A DNA stretch of 64,000 nucleotides, taken from JBFFMO01 sp041390025 (GTDB lineage Bacteria > Myxococcota_A > Bradymonadia > Bradymonadales > Bradymonadaceae). Positions 19,167 to 31,700 of the stretch are shown here, one piece after another. The position numbers were made by a program, and so were the translations under genes. The notes under the pieces are model-generated. The model had not been told where the DNA came from, searched no databases, and was given only the letters and a program-made list of their open reading frames with translations. The stretch spans positions 1-64,000 of the forward strand of contig JAWKQR010000032.1 in assembly GCA_041390025.1 (NCBI GenBank), in the 5' to 3' direction. The number at the start of each line of letters is the position of its first letter. Within the stretch, counting starts at the first letter, position 1.

Positions 19167-20493
19167 TTAGCGCTCCCAAACCGGCGACGTGTAGCCGGAC
19201 CCGGACGTCGTCACCAGTTTTTGAACCTCACCATCGGAGGTCATCAACCACACGCGATCCCCCTTCCCGCCTCGGTCCGATGAAAAACACGATATAGCGT
19301 CCGTCGGGACTGAAGCTTGGGTCCTGGTTGTTGCCCTGATCTTGGGTCAGCCGCTCCATTGTCCCATCGAGTGCGACCGTGAAAATATCGAATCGTGCCC
19401 GCTCATCGCGGGCTGTGAATGCGATGACGTCTCCTTTGGGGGACCAATCGGGCGATGTATTGTAGGTGCCTTGAAACGTCAAACGACGCTGATCGCCGCC
19501 ATCTCCATTCATGACGTAGATTTGTGGGCCACCCGAACGGCTGGACACAAACGCGATCTTCGAGCAGTCCGCATTCCAGGTCGGGCTCGTGTCGATCGCC
19601 CAATGATCGGTCAATCGTTTGACGATCGTACCGGCCTTGGGGTCGATCAAATAGATGTCCGCGTTTTCACCCCCCATCGACAGGGTCACCGCAAGTTTGC
19701 CGCCACAGTACGCGGCGCCGCTGTTCTGGCCACGTTGTGACGAGAGTTTCGAGACCTTGCCGCCGCTTACCACCCAAAGGTCCGGATTTTGGTCGGCGTA
19801 GCTGGTGTAATAGATCGCGCCACCGGGTCCCCACGTCGGCAGGATGTTGATGGCGTTGTGTTTGGACACCTTCGAGGCCCCGGTTCCATCCACACCCATC
19901 GTATAGATGTGTTTGATGCCGCCCTTTTGGCGCGCGACGTAGGCGATGCGTGTCCCAAATATCCCAGGCGTCCCTGTGTAGTACTCAATGACCGCATTGA
20001 CGAAGGCGTGAACGTTGGCCTCGACATCGTCCTTCTTTCCTGAGGGCGTCCACTTCAGCTTTACGGGTGTCCCCTTGTCCACTTGGTACAACCGCAAGTC
20101 GAGCACAACGCCCTCGCCGCTCGTCTTTACCGAAGACTTGATAAGCGCCTGGGCCCCTACATTGAACCAGTTTTGGAAGTTGATGTCCGCGGGCGTCATG
20201 CCTTCTTTGGACGGATCAAAGAAGAAGCTGTCGTTTGGCAGGACTTTGAAAAAACCGCTGAACTCAAGGTCACGCCGCAAAATGTCGTTGACCTTCGACG
20301 CCACGCCCTTGGTCGCACCGTCGGGCTCTAGCGCGTCGGGCACGGCGATGGGCATCAAAACCCGGCGCGCGCCTCCCTTGACGTTGATGTCGATCCCCTT
20401 GGGAGGCGGCGGCGGTGTGTCCTGAGCCAAGCCCGGCACGGCGACGAGCGCCAACATCACGATGAACAGCGTATTTATTAGATTTCGTATCAT
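19167..20493 (-). CDS. tolB: Tol-Pal system beta-propeller protein TolB
   Basis: TolB is the periplasmic propeller that links Pal and TolA in outer-membrane constriction at division. The signal peptide MIRNLINTLFIVMLALVAVPGLAQ leads to the N-terminal domain (RRDLEFSGFFKVLP). Repeats of the propeller type follow: IAYVARQKGGIKHIYTM, DTSPTWNADCSKIAF, NTSPDWSPKGDVIAF and DPSFSPDGRYIVF. The raw frame stops at 19228, but a one-base shift near 19275 restores SSDRGGKGDRVWLMTSDG and ends at 19167. It lies 13 bases after the TonB/TolA-like gene. Confidence 0.9.
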
Positions 20494-20506
20494 TTCGACC
20501 GTGTCC

Positions 20507-21316
20507 TTATCTTCCCGTGTATGCCCATTCCTTGAGATTCAATCCCTCCCGAACCACCGCGTCACGCACCGCAGGGTCATCGGGCAACGGAAGGGTTCGG
20601 CCGCCGTAGGCCACCATAAATTTCTTCAACACACGCTCGATGCTGTCGTTGAATTGGTCATTTGAAGACTTCTGCCGAAACTGGTAGCTGACCACATTTC
20701 CAGAACCCGACAGTCGTACGTAGACCTCGACTTGGTTCGAGAGCGTGGCCACTTCCGAGGGTGCGATGGTCGTGGGCAGGTCCCACACGCTGCCCAATTC
20801 CCCGACCAACTTGGTGGCGTATGTGCCCATCAGGTTGGCAAGCGCGGCATCCGAAATATCGCCGCCAATAACACCTTGGTCGCTTCCGGCCGGAATGTCA
20901 TCGTTCGTGGGACGGTCTGGGTTGTGCAGCGCACTCAGGGCTTCCAGCATCTTCTTTTTCCGGTCGTTCTCGTCCTCTTTGGCGTCTTTGGGCTCGTCCG
21001 TCTTCAGTTGGACGACAGGCTCATCCGGTTGTTCAAGAATAACTTCGTCAGGGGGTTTGGTGACCGGCTCAGGGTTCGCGATGCGCGGCAGCGCTTCGGG
21101 TGGCTTTTCCTCGCCTAGGGCGAGCAACTCGACGCGCTCGAATTGAAGCATTTTCGGCGCGATCTCCTCCTCCATTCCCTTGTTGCTGCGCATCGTCGCA
21201 ATCACGATCGACGTGACGATCGCGGCGTGCAGAAAAAACGAGACCAGCAACCCGGCGGTGATGTCACCCCCGTGTGCGGGACGCTCCCCGAGCCGATACG
21301 GTTGACCCTCGTTCAC
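20507..21316 (-). CDS. TonB/TolA-like energy transducer
   Basis: The 269-residue protein has a short cytoplasmic start and one membrane segment (ITAGLLVSFFLHAAIVTSIV). A Pro/Glu/Asp-rich periplasmic region follows (PPEALPRIANPEPVTKPPDE, EDENDRKKKMLEALSAL), then a C-terminal domain with the TonB/TolA pattern (VEVYVRLSGSGNVVSYQFRQ). It sits between exbD/tolR and tolB, so TolA of the Tol system is the best guess. Its start overlaps the ExbD stop as ATGA. The acidic middle region is shorter than the long helical TolAII of Enterobacteria. Confidence 0.8.
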   Translation of the reverse strand: MNEGQPYRLGERPAHGGDITAGLLVSFFLHAAIVTSIVIATMRSNKGMEEEIAPKMLQFERVELLALGEEKPPEALPRIANPEPVTKPPDEVILEQPDEPVVQLKTDEPKDAKEDENDRKKKMLEALSALHNPDRPTNDDIPAGSDQGVIGGDISDAALANLMGTYATKLVGELGSVWDLPTTIAPSEVATLSNQVEVYVRLSGSGNVVSYQFRQKSSNDQFNDSIERVLKKFMVAYGGRTLPLPDDPAVRDAVVREGLNLKEWAYTGR

Positions 21317-21834
21317 TTTTTGCCCTTCGTGGGCGCCGGCGGAGTCTCGTCAAGGTATTCAGGATTCGTGACCATGCCAACCTTGTTGACCCCAGCTCTC
21401 TTGATCCGAGCCATCGTGCCCACGACAAACCCATACGGAATGTCGGTGTCTGCCAGAAGATATATCTCGCCCTGTTCTTGAAGCTTCACGTTTGTGGCGA
21501 GCTTCTTTTCGATGTCGTCGAAACACACCTCAAAGCGATCTTTATTCTTCTTCTGCGATGCCGCGCTGCAATCGGTGATGACTTCCTCTCCGATTCGCAC
21601 AATCAGCTGGTCATCGATCTCGAGGATGAGCTTATCGGTCTGCTTGGGGTCGATACGGTTGGCGTTGTTGCGCGTGACGGGCAGATCCATGTCGACTTTG
21701 CGCTTCTCCTCGTCCTCTTGAATCATTGGCGCCGTAATCATGAAAATCGTCAACAACACCAACATCACATCGACCATCGGCGCGACGTTGATGTCAGCGT
21801 TCATTCCCCCGGAGCCGCCTAGTTTTGCGCCCAC
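21313..21834 (-). CDS. tolR: ExbD/TolR family proton-channel protein
   Basis: The 173-residue protein has one membrane segment, INVAPMVDVMLVLLTIFMI, with the conserved Asp (MVDVML) used in proton-driven energy transfer. The C-terminal periplasmic domain ends with the typical IPYGFVVGTMARIKRAGVNKVGMVT pattern. An insertion around residues 90-125 (CSAASQKKNKDRFEVCFDD) contains two Cys and is longer than in E. coli TolR. It may form a disulphide. It lies 7 bases after the ExbB/TolQ gene and overlaps the TonB/TolA-like gene. Confidence 0.88.
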   Translation of the reverse strand: MGAKLGGSGGMNADINVAPMVDVMLVLLTIFMITAPMIQEDEEKRKVDMDLPVTRNNANRIDPKQTDKLILEIDDQLIVRIGEEVITDCSAASQKKNKDRFEVCFDDIEKKLATNVKLQEQGEIYLLADTDIPYGFVVGTMARIKRAGVNKVGMVTNPEYLDETPPAPTKGKK

Positions 21835-21841
21835 GAGGACC

Positions 21842-22576
21842 TCACTTAAAGAAGTGGCGTTTGACGATGTTCAAAAAGTCGTTGGAAAAGTTCTCCATCT
21901 CCGCATCCACGATGCGAATGCGACTCACATAGAAGTTGTACGCGACGCCCGCCGGGATCGCCGTGACCAATCCAAAGGCCGTCACGATCAAAGCTTCCGC
22001 GATCGGTCCCGCGACGACGTCAATCCCTGCTGCACCTGCAGCCTGGATATTGATGAACGCCACCATGATGCCCCACACCGTCCCGAACAAACCGATAAAG
22101 ACGGCGTTGGACCCCACCGTGGCCAGAAATGGGAGCAGGCTCTCAAGCTCTGTCGTTTCGGTGGTGATGGCACGGCGCAGCGCGCGCTCGACGTTCTCGA
22201 TGCCACCAAGCTGGGTCTTCATCGTTCCGGTCTCTTCGGTCTCGGCGTTCTTGAGCTTCGTCAACTCAATGTATCCCGCCTTGAAGACCTGACTGACCGG
22301 GGAGCGCGAAAACTGCTCCGCCGACTGGTAGATCGCGTCCAAGCGTTTTGACTGCCAAAACGTCTCAAGAAACCGCGAGCTGTCGACCCGGGCTCGCCGA
22401 AGATACAGCGCTTTGTAGCCAATGATGTACCACGTCACGAGGCTCATGATGACGAGCACCACGATCACCGCGGTCACAACACCGTCGGCCTCCAAGAGGA
22501 TATCGACCACTCCGCGCGCTTTTTCGGGGTTGGCGGTTTGTGCGGTGACAAGCTGCACCCACATTGTTTCGAGCAT
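21842..22576 (-). CDS. tolQ: ExbB/TolQ family proton-channel protein
   Basis: From the ATG at 22576 the protein is 244 residues with three membrane segments: VVTAVIVVLVIMSLVTWYIIG, VGSNAVFIGLFGTVWGIMVA and ALIVTAFGLVTAIPAGVAYN. The latter two contain the conserved Thr and Gly residues of the MotA/TolQ/ExbB channel. An upstream in-frame extension to 22669 is not conserved-looking. It is the first gene of the tolQ-tolR-tolA-tolB operon and is divergent from the giant TPR gene across ~180 bases. The name tolQ rests on the adjacent tolB. Confidence 0.88.
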   Translation of the reverse strand: MLETMWVQLVTAQTANPEKARGVVDILLEADGVVTAVIVVLVIMSLVTWYIIGYKALYLRRARVDSSRFLETFWQSKRLDAIYQSAEQFSRSPVSQVFKAGYIELTKLKNAETEETGTMKTQLGGIENVERALRRAITTETTELESLLPFLATVGSNAVFIGLFGTVWGIMVAFINIQAAGAAGIDVVAGPIAEALIVTAFGLVTAIPAGVAYNFYVSRIRIVDAEMENFSNDFLNIVKRHFFK

Positions 22577-22756
22577 TTTCGCCTCACGTACGATTCGAGA
22601 AACAGATAGCACGCTCCAAAATGTCCACGCAACGACCGACGGTCGCGCAGCACCTTCCCGCGTTGCCAATGGTGATCACCGTCTGATACCATCCGGCGAC
22701 TTCAGACAGCCTTTTGTCAAACGCCATTTATTCCTCAGCCGCACAGGTTAAGGTCG

Positions 22757-25700
22757 ATGACTACGGATCTACGAGATCTTCAGATTCTCTGGCGGGACCA
22801 ACCCGGCAATTACGAACTTTTCATCAGCCTCGGCCAAGCGTACGTCGATGCCGTTCGATGGAGGGACGTATACCATTTGTATGTGGACTCCCGAGATCGT
22901 TTCGGAACCCTGAGCGGCTACGGAGCCCAACTGGTTGGCCACCTTCGCAGCATCGCGGAAATCCTCGATGACGCAAAGGAGCGCGGCGAGCTGCTCGTGG
23001 CCATCGGAGACGCCCTGTGGGAGTTCGATGGAAACCGCGACGAGGCGATGAAGGCGTTCCAGGAGTCGTACGTCGTCTACCCCGAAGACACGACATGCCT
23101 TGACCGTGCACGCGCGATTTACCGGCGTTCCGGCGACTTTGAGCGGGTCCTGCTGCTCTTCAAGCTTGAGCTAAAGAAGAAGACTGACGCCCGGGAAAAA
23201 GCCCGAGTGCTCACGCGCGTGGCGCAGGTGTACGGCGACGACCTTCGCAACCATCAAAAAGCGGTCGAAGTGCTCGAACAGGTGATCGAGCATGACCCTG
23301 AAAATCCTGACGCGGAAGAACTCTTCGACCTATATGCCGAGGGGAAGACGATTTTTGGAGTGATCCAGGAGCTCGTCAAGGACGCCCGGGAACACAGGAA
23401 GACCCATCCCGGACGCGCGGCCGAACACTTCGTCCAGTCGGCGCACCTCGAACGACTTCGCGACGCCGGCACACTTGAGCAGGCCCTAGAATACGCGTCA
23501 GAGGCAGTCTCGATTGACCCCAACCACGACGAAGCTCAGTCGTTGCGCCGTGAGATCCTCGCCGAACTTGGGCGAGAAGACGAATCTTCTGGGGTGTCTG
23601 TCGTAGGCTACGTCAACGTGATCGAAGAGGCGCGGGAGCCCGAAAATACCCAGGACGAAGCGAGAGAACCGTCAGAACCCGAAAGTGTGCAAGGCGAGAC
23701 GCCACAGCAAGACGACGCAGCGGCGGAAGAAGCAGCGGCGGAAGAAGCAGCGGCGGAAGAAGCAGCGGCGGAAGAAGCAGCGGTCGTGGCTCATCCCGAG
23801 CCTGATGAGAAGGCCTCGACCGATGACGATGGTGCGGTGGCGCCCGCGGCGCAGGAGGACGACGACCTCTCCGAGGACTCGGATGAGGATTCTGACGCCG
23901 AAGACATCGGCGCCACCCGAATCCTATCGGCTGCGCAGCGCAGCCAGATCGAGGAGCAAGATAGCCAAGCGCCCGCTTCGGCAGAGGCAGACTCGCTCGA
24001 CCGAGACCCCACGAACCTGACCTTGCTTCGCGCGTTGCGTGATGAGGCGGTGTCCAGCGGTACGCTCGATGGCGCCATTGCGCGCTACGAAGACGCGATC
24101 AAAAAGCTCAGAAAAAAAGACGGCGAGCTTGAAGCGATGTCTGACCTGGCGGCGTTGCTCTGGGAGCAAAAGAAAGACCTCGACGCCGCTGAGTATTGGT
24201 ACAAGCGCATCAAGCTCCTCGACGCCGAAAACCCCAAGATGCTCGACTTCTACGAGGCATGGTTCGAGCGCGAAGAAGAGTGGCCAAAGCTCTTCGCGCT
24301 GCTCAGCACCGCTCAGCAGCACGCCGAATCCGATGAACGGCGGCTTGCGATCACCCAACGCCTCGCGTCGTTGGCCGAAAATGAGATGGAGAGCGCAGAC
24401 AAGGCCATCAACGTCTGGAAGGCGTACGTTCGCCAGACGGGCGATGACGCGGACGCGCGGGCCGAACTCATTCGCTTGTATCAAGCACACGAGAAATGGA
24501 GCGCGCTCGTCGACATTTACAAGGACGAGCTGGCCGACGCACAGACGGATCGCAAACTTGAACTGCTGCATGTAATGGCGGACCTTTACGAGACCAAGCT
24601 CAACCTTGAGCCCATGGTCATCATGTGCCTGCAGCAGACGCTCGAGTTGGCACCGTCTCATCAAGAGGCATTTTCGCGCCTACGATCCCTCTTGGAGAAC
24701 AACCGGCGTTTCAATGACCTCACCCACTTGCTGGCAGAGCGCGCCGAGTCGGCCGCCCAAGAGGGCGACGTCGGGACCGCGGTCGAGCTGTTCGCAGACG
24801 TCGCGGCGATTTGGCAGGATCAACTCAAGAACGTCACCCAAGCCCTCCCCTATCTTGAGAAGATCGTCGACCTCGACCCGGACAACGAACAGGTGATCGC
24901 ACGTTTGAAGGACGTCTACGAACAACGCCGTGACTTCAAATCGTTGTTCGAATTGATGCGCAAAGAAGCCGCGCGACTCGACGGCGACGAACGGCTCGAA
25001 AAACTTCAGGGAACGCTGCGGCTTGCCCAAGACCGCGTCCGAGACCCCGAACTTATCGCGCCCCTTCTCGAAGAGATCTTGGAGCTCGACCCACAGAATC
25101 TGGACGTGATCGACCAGCTTGAGACCCAGCTTCGAAAGGCGGGTGATGCGCCAAAACTCGCCGACCTCTTGCTCAAGAAGGCAGACCTTACACAAGGTTC
25201 GGACCGCGATTCTATTCGTGCCGAAGCTGCTTCATTGCTCGCGGCGACGGACCTCGACCGTTCGGTCGAGATCTGGCGTGACGTGCTGAAGGACGATCCG
25301 ACCCACAACGATTCGTTCGCGTCGCTTTCCATGGTGCTGGTCGACGGCAGCGACTGGGATGGACTTCAGGAACTGTACGCGTCCGCGAAACGATTCGACG
25401 CGCTTTGGGACCTCTTTGATTCAGCGGCCGGAACCTCGGATGCGTCTCAAACGAAAACGGAGCTCTATCGCCGCATGGCGACCATCGCCGACGAGGAGCT
25501 TGATGCCCCTGATCGCGTGATCCTCAGCCTTGAAGCCCTTCGCGCGCACGTCGACGATCCCGACAGCATCGCGCGCGAATTGGTCCCATGGTACCAGCGC
25601 ATTGGCGACGTCGACCGCGAAATCGCGATGCATCGCACGTTGTTCGAAGCGTCCGACGAGCCCGGGACCCGCTTCAAGGAAGCCCTCAAGATTCGATCCC

Positions 25701-28700
25701 TTGAAGTGTCGCGCGGTGAGCATGGAAACGCCCTTCAGTGGTCGTTGGAAGCGCTTCGCATCGACCCGCTCTCCAGCGACGCGCTTGACGCGGCGGATGA
25801 AAGTGCGCGCGCCGGTGACACGTTAGAATTGCTCGTCACATCCATTGACGATCTCGCACAGACATTGGCCGATCCCACCGCGCAGGAATCACTCTGGAAG
25901 TACCTCGCCAAGGTCGAATGGCACGACCTGAATCGCTTGGATGATGCGGTGGCACACACCGAGTTGATTTCGGAACGCCACCCCGACGACCTCGAGCTGC
26001 TCGGAAACCTTGAGCAGCTGCACGCCTTGATGGGCCATGGGTCCAAACGCATCGATGTGTTGCGTCGTCAGATTGATGTGCTGACCGAACGGGGCGCGAC
26101 CCGCGCGGACCTCATCGACGAATTGAGCAAGATTGCCGATGTGCAACGTACCGAGCTCAACCAGAAAGACGACGCGCGCGCGACCTACTCTGAGATCTTG
26201 GACATCGACCCCTCGCATCTGGCGTCATTGCGTGGACTCAAGGAGCTCTATCGTGAGGACCAGCGGTGGGAGGACGTGGCGGAGTGTTTGATCCGTGAGA
26301 TCAACCTTTCGGCGACCGAAGCCCCTGAACGTCGTGTGCAGTGCCTCATGGAGCTCGGCGATTTGTACCGCACCGAACTTGGCGACTCAGCCGAGGCGCT
26401 GCGCCAGTACGCGACCGTGCTCAGCGATGACCCTTCAAACGACGAAGCCGTGAACGCGCTGGAGGCATTGCTCGCGGAACCGGATCGGGCGCGGGATGCT
26501 GCTCTATTGCTCGAGCCCATCTTCCGAGATTTGAATCGGCCAGCGGAACTGATCCGGGCGTTGGAAGCTCGACGAACCGCGACCAACGATCGCTTTGAGG
26601 AACAAGAAATCCTCGACGAACTCATCCCTCTCTACATCGCAGAAAACGACAACACGACGGCCTTCGAGCGCGCATGCCGCCAAGTGGAACTTGACGTCGA
26701 ACGCTCCGAAATTTGGTTGCGCTTGGAGCAATTGGGGGCCCGGCTCAATCGCTGGGGTGACATCGAGCGGGTGTTCAGTCAGTTTGCCCCCACCGACACC
26801 ACCGCGAGTGCCACACGTTTTGACATGTTGCGCCACCTTGCGGCCATTCGCGAATACCAACTCAACATGAAAGCTGACGCGCTCGCCGCGTGGGAGCTCT
26901 TGTACGAGTACGACCCCATGGAGTCGGCCCACGTCGAGGCGTTGGAGCGTCTGTATCGGCAGCTTGGGCGCCACGCAGAGCTCGTGACCATCCTCGTCGC
27001 GAAGGCAGCGTTGCTCGACGAACCGGAGTCCAAGGCCCTCACGCTCGGTGAGGCCGCGCGTGTCAGCGACGAGGTGCTCGCCGATTCGCCTCGCACCATC
27101 GAGATTCTGCAGAAACTCATCGAGGTTGACCCAGACAGTGAGGCCGCGGTGTCTTCGCTGCGGCGCTTGTTCGCAAGCGAGGAGCGCTTTCAGGAGCTGG
27201 CGGACCTGCTGGCCGATCAAGCCGCGAGCTCCAACGACCGAGAGAAACGAAAGATCTATCTCGCCGAGCTGGCCCGCACCCGATTTGACCACCTTGAGGA
27301 CCCCGCCGGCGCCATCGAAACGTTAGAATTGGTTCTGTCAGAAAATCCCTCGGATTCCGACATCTTGGCGCTTCTTGAAACATTCGACGCCCAACTCGCG
27401 GAACGACCCGAGGCGATCGCGACGCGACTTGACCTTCTTGCCATCGCTGAGCCGCTTTACCGCGCCGCAGGCAATGACAACCGGCTCATCGAGATCCTGC
27501 GCGTCAAGCTCTTGGCCGAAGAAGCGGACTATGAACGGGTCGCGCTGCTCGATGAGTTGACCGAAGCGCTTGAACGCATCGGTCGCCTTCCCGAGGCGTT
27601 CGACGCTGTCGCACTTGCCGTTGAAATGACGCCCGATGATCACGCCCGGCGACTGCGCCTTGAGGAAATCGGTCTGGCAGCCGATCGTGGACTGGACGTT
27701 GTTACGGTTCTCCGCACCGCTGCGAGCAACGCAGATCCCGTCACAGCGGGGGAAATCTATGTTCGCATTGCCGAACTCCTCAACGCGGTCGATCACGACG
27801 AGGAAGCGATTGAGGCGTACGAGAAAGCGCTGTCGGTCAACGAGTCCGACGAACGCTCACTGCTCGCGCTTGAGAATCTGTACGAGCGCGCCGACCGTTA
27901 TGAAGATCTCGCTTCGGTGCTTCATCGGTCGAGCATTTTCGGCGATCCCGGCCGCCGCGTTGACGTCCTGCGTCGACTCGCCATGGTGGAAGACGAAATC
28001 CTCAACCGGCCCGAGCAGGCGCTTCAGGCTTGGACCGAGCTTTCCGAAGCTGAGCCGGATGCTGCCGACGCCTTGGACGCACTTGAGCGACTGCATGAGC
28101 GCGGCGACCGCTGGACGGATGTCGCTGACGTGCTTGAGCGAAAGGCAAGCACGGTCCTAGACCCCGACGTCCAAGTTGCCTCGTGGCTGAAGCTGGCTCA
28201 GATTCGTGAGACCAAGCTCAACGATGTCCCGGCAGCGATTGAAACACTGAATCAGGTCGTGGCAGCCGACCCAACGGCACGGCAGGCCCTTGACGAGCTT
28301 GAACGGCTGTATGCCGAGCAATCACAGTGGAATGAGCTAAGCGATATTCTTCGGATGAAGCTCAGCTCAGCCACCGATGGCGAGCAGATCAACACCCTTG
28401 AGATCAAACTCGCCAACGTCTTGGCGTCGGAGTTGTTCGCCACGGAGGATGCCCTCGCCCTCTACCGTAGCGTACTTTCGCGTCGACCCGGCCACCCTGA
28501 AGCCATCGCGGCGCTTGAGGCCATGGCCAGCGACGACACGCTGTTGACCAGCGTCGCCGAAGACCTCGTCCCGCATTACGCCAGCACCCAGAACTGGGCC
28601 GAGCTTGTGGATCTTTACGAGCGGCTGCTGGAGCGGGCGCTGGACCCGGCCGAACAAGCCACGTTTGCCCACGAGATCGCTCTCGTGCAACGCGACGGAC

Positions 28701-31700
28701 TTGAAGACATGGCGGCCGCCCGGAAGGCATTCTCGCGCGCTTGGCTGTTGGATTTGGACAACACAGAACTGCGCAACGAACTCATCGAGCTTGTTGTACG
28801 CGATTCGGATTGGTCCTCGTTGGCTCAGACTTACTCTGATGCGCTCATGGAGGCCCAGAATCCCGACGTGATGATGGACCTGCACATGCGGCTCGCGCAG
28901 CTGCAGCGCGACCAACTCGGCGACGACGAGGCCGCCGAGCGGCACCTGCGGGAGGTTTTGCTTCTCGACGAAACCCACGCGGAGACGTACGAGGACCTTG
29001 AACGCCTTCTATCCGCCCAGGAGCGCTGGTTTGACCTCGCTGAGCTCTTGGACGCGCGATACTCGGCGTTTGCATCCGAGCCGGACGCGCACGAGATTCT
29101 GGTCCGCTTGGCCACCGTCCAAGATGAGTTTCTGGGTGACGCTATCGCCGCCACCGACACGTACGTCCGCGTCCTGCAGACCGCGCCCGACGATTCCCGC
29201 GCATTGCGCGCGCTGAATCGACTGTACCGGGCTCAGCAGCGCTGGGACGACCTAAGCCAGTTGTTGATTCAGCAAGCCGCGTACGCGAAGACCGAGGAAC
29301 AAGTCGCACTGCGACTAGAGCTGTGCGACTTGATGGCCCATCAGGCCGAGTCGCCCGCACTCGCCATTGACTACGCCCGCGAAGTCTTCGACCTCGACCC
29401 TGAAAACGCCGACGCCCTGAACATCATGGAGTCGTTGTTTGAGAATCCGATGGTGCGCGCGGATGTGGCGGCGCTGCTTGAACCCATCTACCGGCGGCGG
29501 GGTGATGTCGATGGCTTGCTGCGCGCACTTGAGGCTGCCGCCGACTCGGCCGACGAACCGGCAACGCGCGCCATGTACCTGCGTGAAATCGCGGTCATCC
29601 ACGAAGACCAACGTGGTGATGCTGACGCGGCGAGGAGAGCTTACGCCGAAGTGTTCGCGGTCACACCCGACGACAGCGACGTGCGCACAGCGCTTGAGCG
29701 GCTGGCCGCCCGTAACCAAGCTTGGCAAGGCTTGACCGACATCTATCAGCAGACACTGCGCGACAACTTCGACATTGGCGACGAGCTGCGGGTGACTCTG
29801 CTCGGTGACCTCGCATCGATGTTCGAGTCGCGCCTCGAGCAACTCGACGACGCGGAGCGCACCCTTCAGGACCTATTGTTGGTTCAGGCCGACAACGAGC
29901 ACGCCTTGGATGCCCTTGAGCGCATTTACTCGCGCACCGAGAATTGGCACGGACTTGGCGATTTGTATCGGCGACGTGCGGATTTGGCGCACGATCCCGA
30001 TGCGAAACGTGACTTTTTGGAGAGCCTCGCCGGCCTTTACGAGGATGTTCTTGGCGATTCGGACGCGGCAATCGACGTCTACAACGAGATCATCGGCAGC
30101 AATCCCGACGACGTTCCAGCGCATCGCGCCTTGGAGCGACTCCTTCATTATGCGGCGCGCTGGTTGGACCTTGCCGACCTTTACCGCCAACGTTCGGAGT
30201 TCACGAACGACCCACACGAATCCCTGGAGTACCGATTCCGGCTCGCGCAGCTCCTCGACACCGAGCTCGACCAGCTCGATGAAGCCCTCGAACTGCATCG
30301 TGAGATCCTTACCGCGGACCCCCAGCACGCCGAGTCACGACGTGCCCTAGAGGGCCTCAGCCGCGACCTCGCGACCCGTGAAGGGGACTGGGCAGAGCAC
30401 CGCGTTCAGATCATCGACCTTCTGCTGACAACGTACGACCCCGTCCGAGATCGGGAACGCATCCTCAGCTTTCTGGAACAAAAGGCCTCTTTGGTTGAGG
30501 ACGCGGCCACACGCGTAGCCCTCTTTGTCGAGTTGGCGACTAACTTGGAGGCGTCGAGTCGGTCCGAGGATCGGTCACAAGCGGTCACCTTCTTGGCGCA
30601 GGCCTATCAACTCGATCCCTACGCGGACGACGTGCGCCGCCGGCTCGAAGCGCTCGCGGACGAGACAAATGCGTGGGAGCGCCTAATCCCAATCTTCCTC
30701 GCAGGGCTTGAGTTTACCGACGACGTTGAAGCGCAGATTCGGTTGCTGCGGACATGTGCCGACGTGCTCTCGGGTCCCCTTCGTGATCGGGAGAGCGCGA
30801 TCGCCGCGTGGCAACAGATTCTTGCGATCGACCCCAACCACGAAGACGCAATGGCCCAGCTTGAGCGCCTGTACGGAGAGCTCGAGCTTTGGAAGCCGTT
30901 GGTCGACATTCTGACGCTTCGCGTCGACGCCATCTACGAGCAAGATGCCCAAGAGCGACTCCTGCGACGCATCGCATCGGTGCAAGTCGACGTTTTGGGC
31001 GACGCGCACAGCGGGATCGAAACGTGGAATCGACTGTTCGAGATGAACCCAGCGCGGCTGGAGTACATTCAACAGCTTGAAGGACTCTACGAGCAAGAGA
31101 GCATGTTCGAAGAGCTCGAGGAGTTGCTGCGCGCCAAGATCAATTTGGTCGACGACGGCACACCTCGTCTGACGGTGTTGCGCAAACTCGCGCACATCCA
31201 GGACGAGATCTTGCGCGACAACGAAGGCGCGATCGAGACGTGGGCGCAGATTCTGGAGACCGAACCCACCGACCTGTCGGCCGCTCAGGCTCTTGTGCGG
31301 CTTTACGAGGCCGTGGAGCGTTGGCCCGAGCTGCTCGACGCCTTGGAGGCTTTGCGCAAAATGATGCGCGATGAGGTCACGATCGCAGGCCTGGACCTCA
31401 AGACGGCGCACACGCTATTGGTGCATCTTGAGGCACCTTACGACGCTATGGCGCATGTGGCCAAAGTCCTTGAGCGATTCCCAGATTCCGAACAAGCCCG
31501 AACGGCGATGGCGGCGCTTCTGGAACGCCCAGAGACGCGCGAAGAAGCGGCGGCGTACCTCAAGGCCGTGTACCGCAAGACCGAGGAGTGGCGAGAACTC
31601 GAAGGTCTGTTCGAGAGGATGCTTGAGGTCACCGAGGATTCGCTGCAGCGCGAGAAAATCTACCTTGAGCTTGCAGACGTCCAGCGCGACGAGATCGGGC

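Noticed and set aside
23720..23779. Tandem repeats considered as a CRISPR array
   Set aside because: The units are 15 bp, directly adjacent with no spacers, and in-frame inside a coding sequence.
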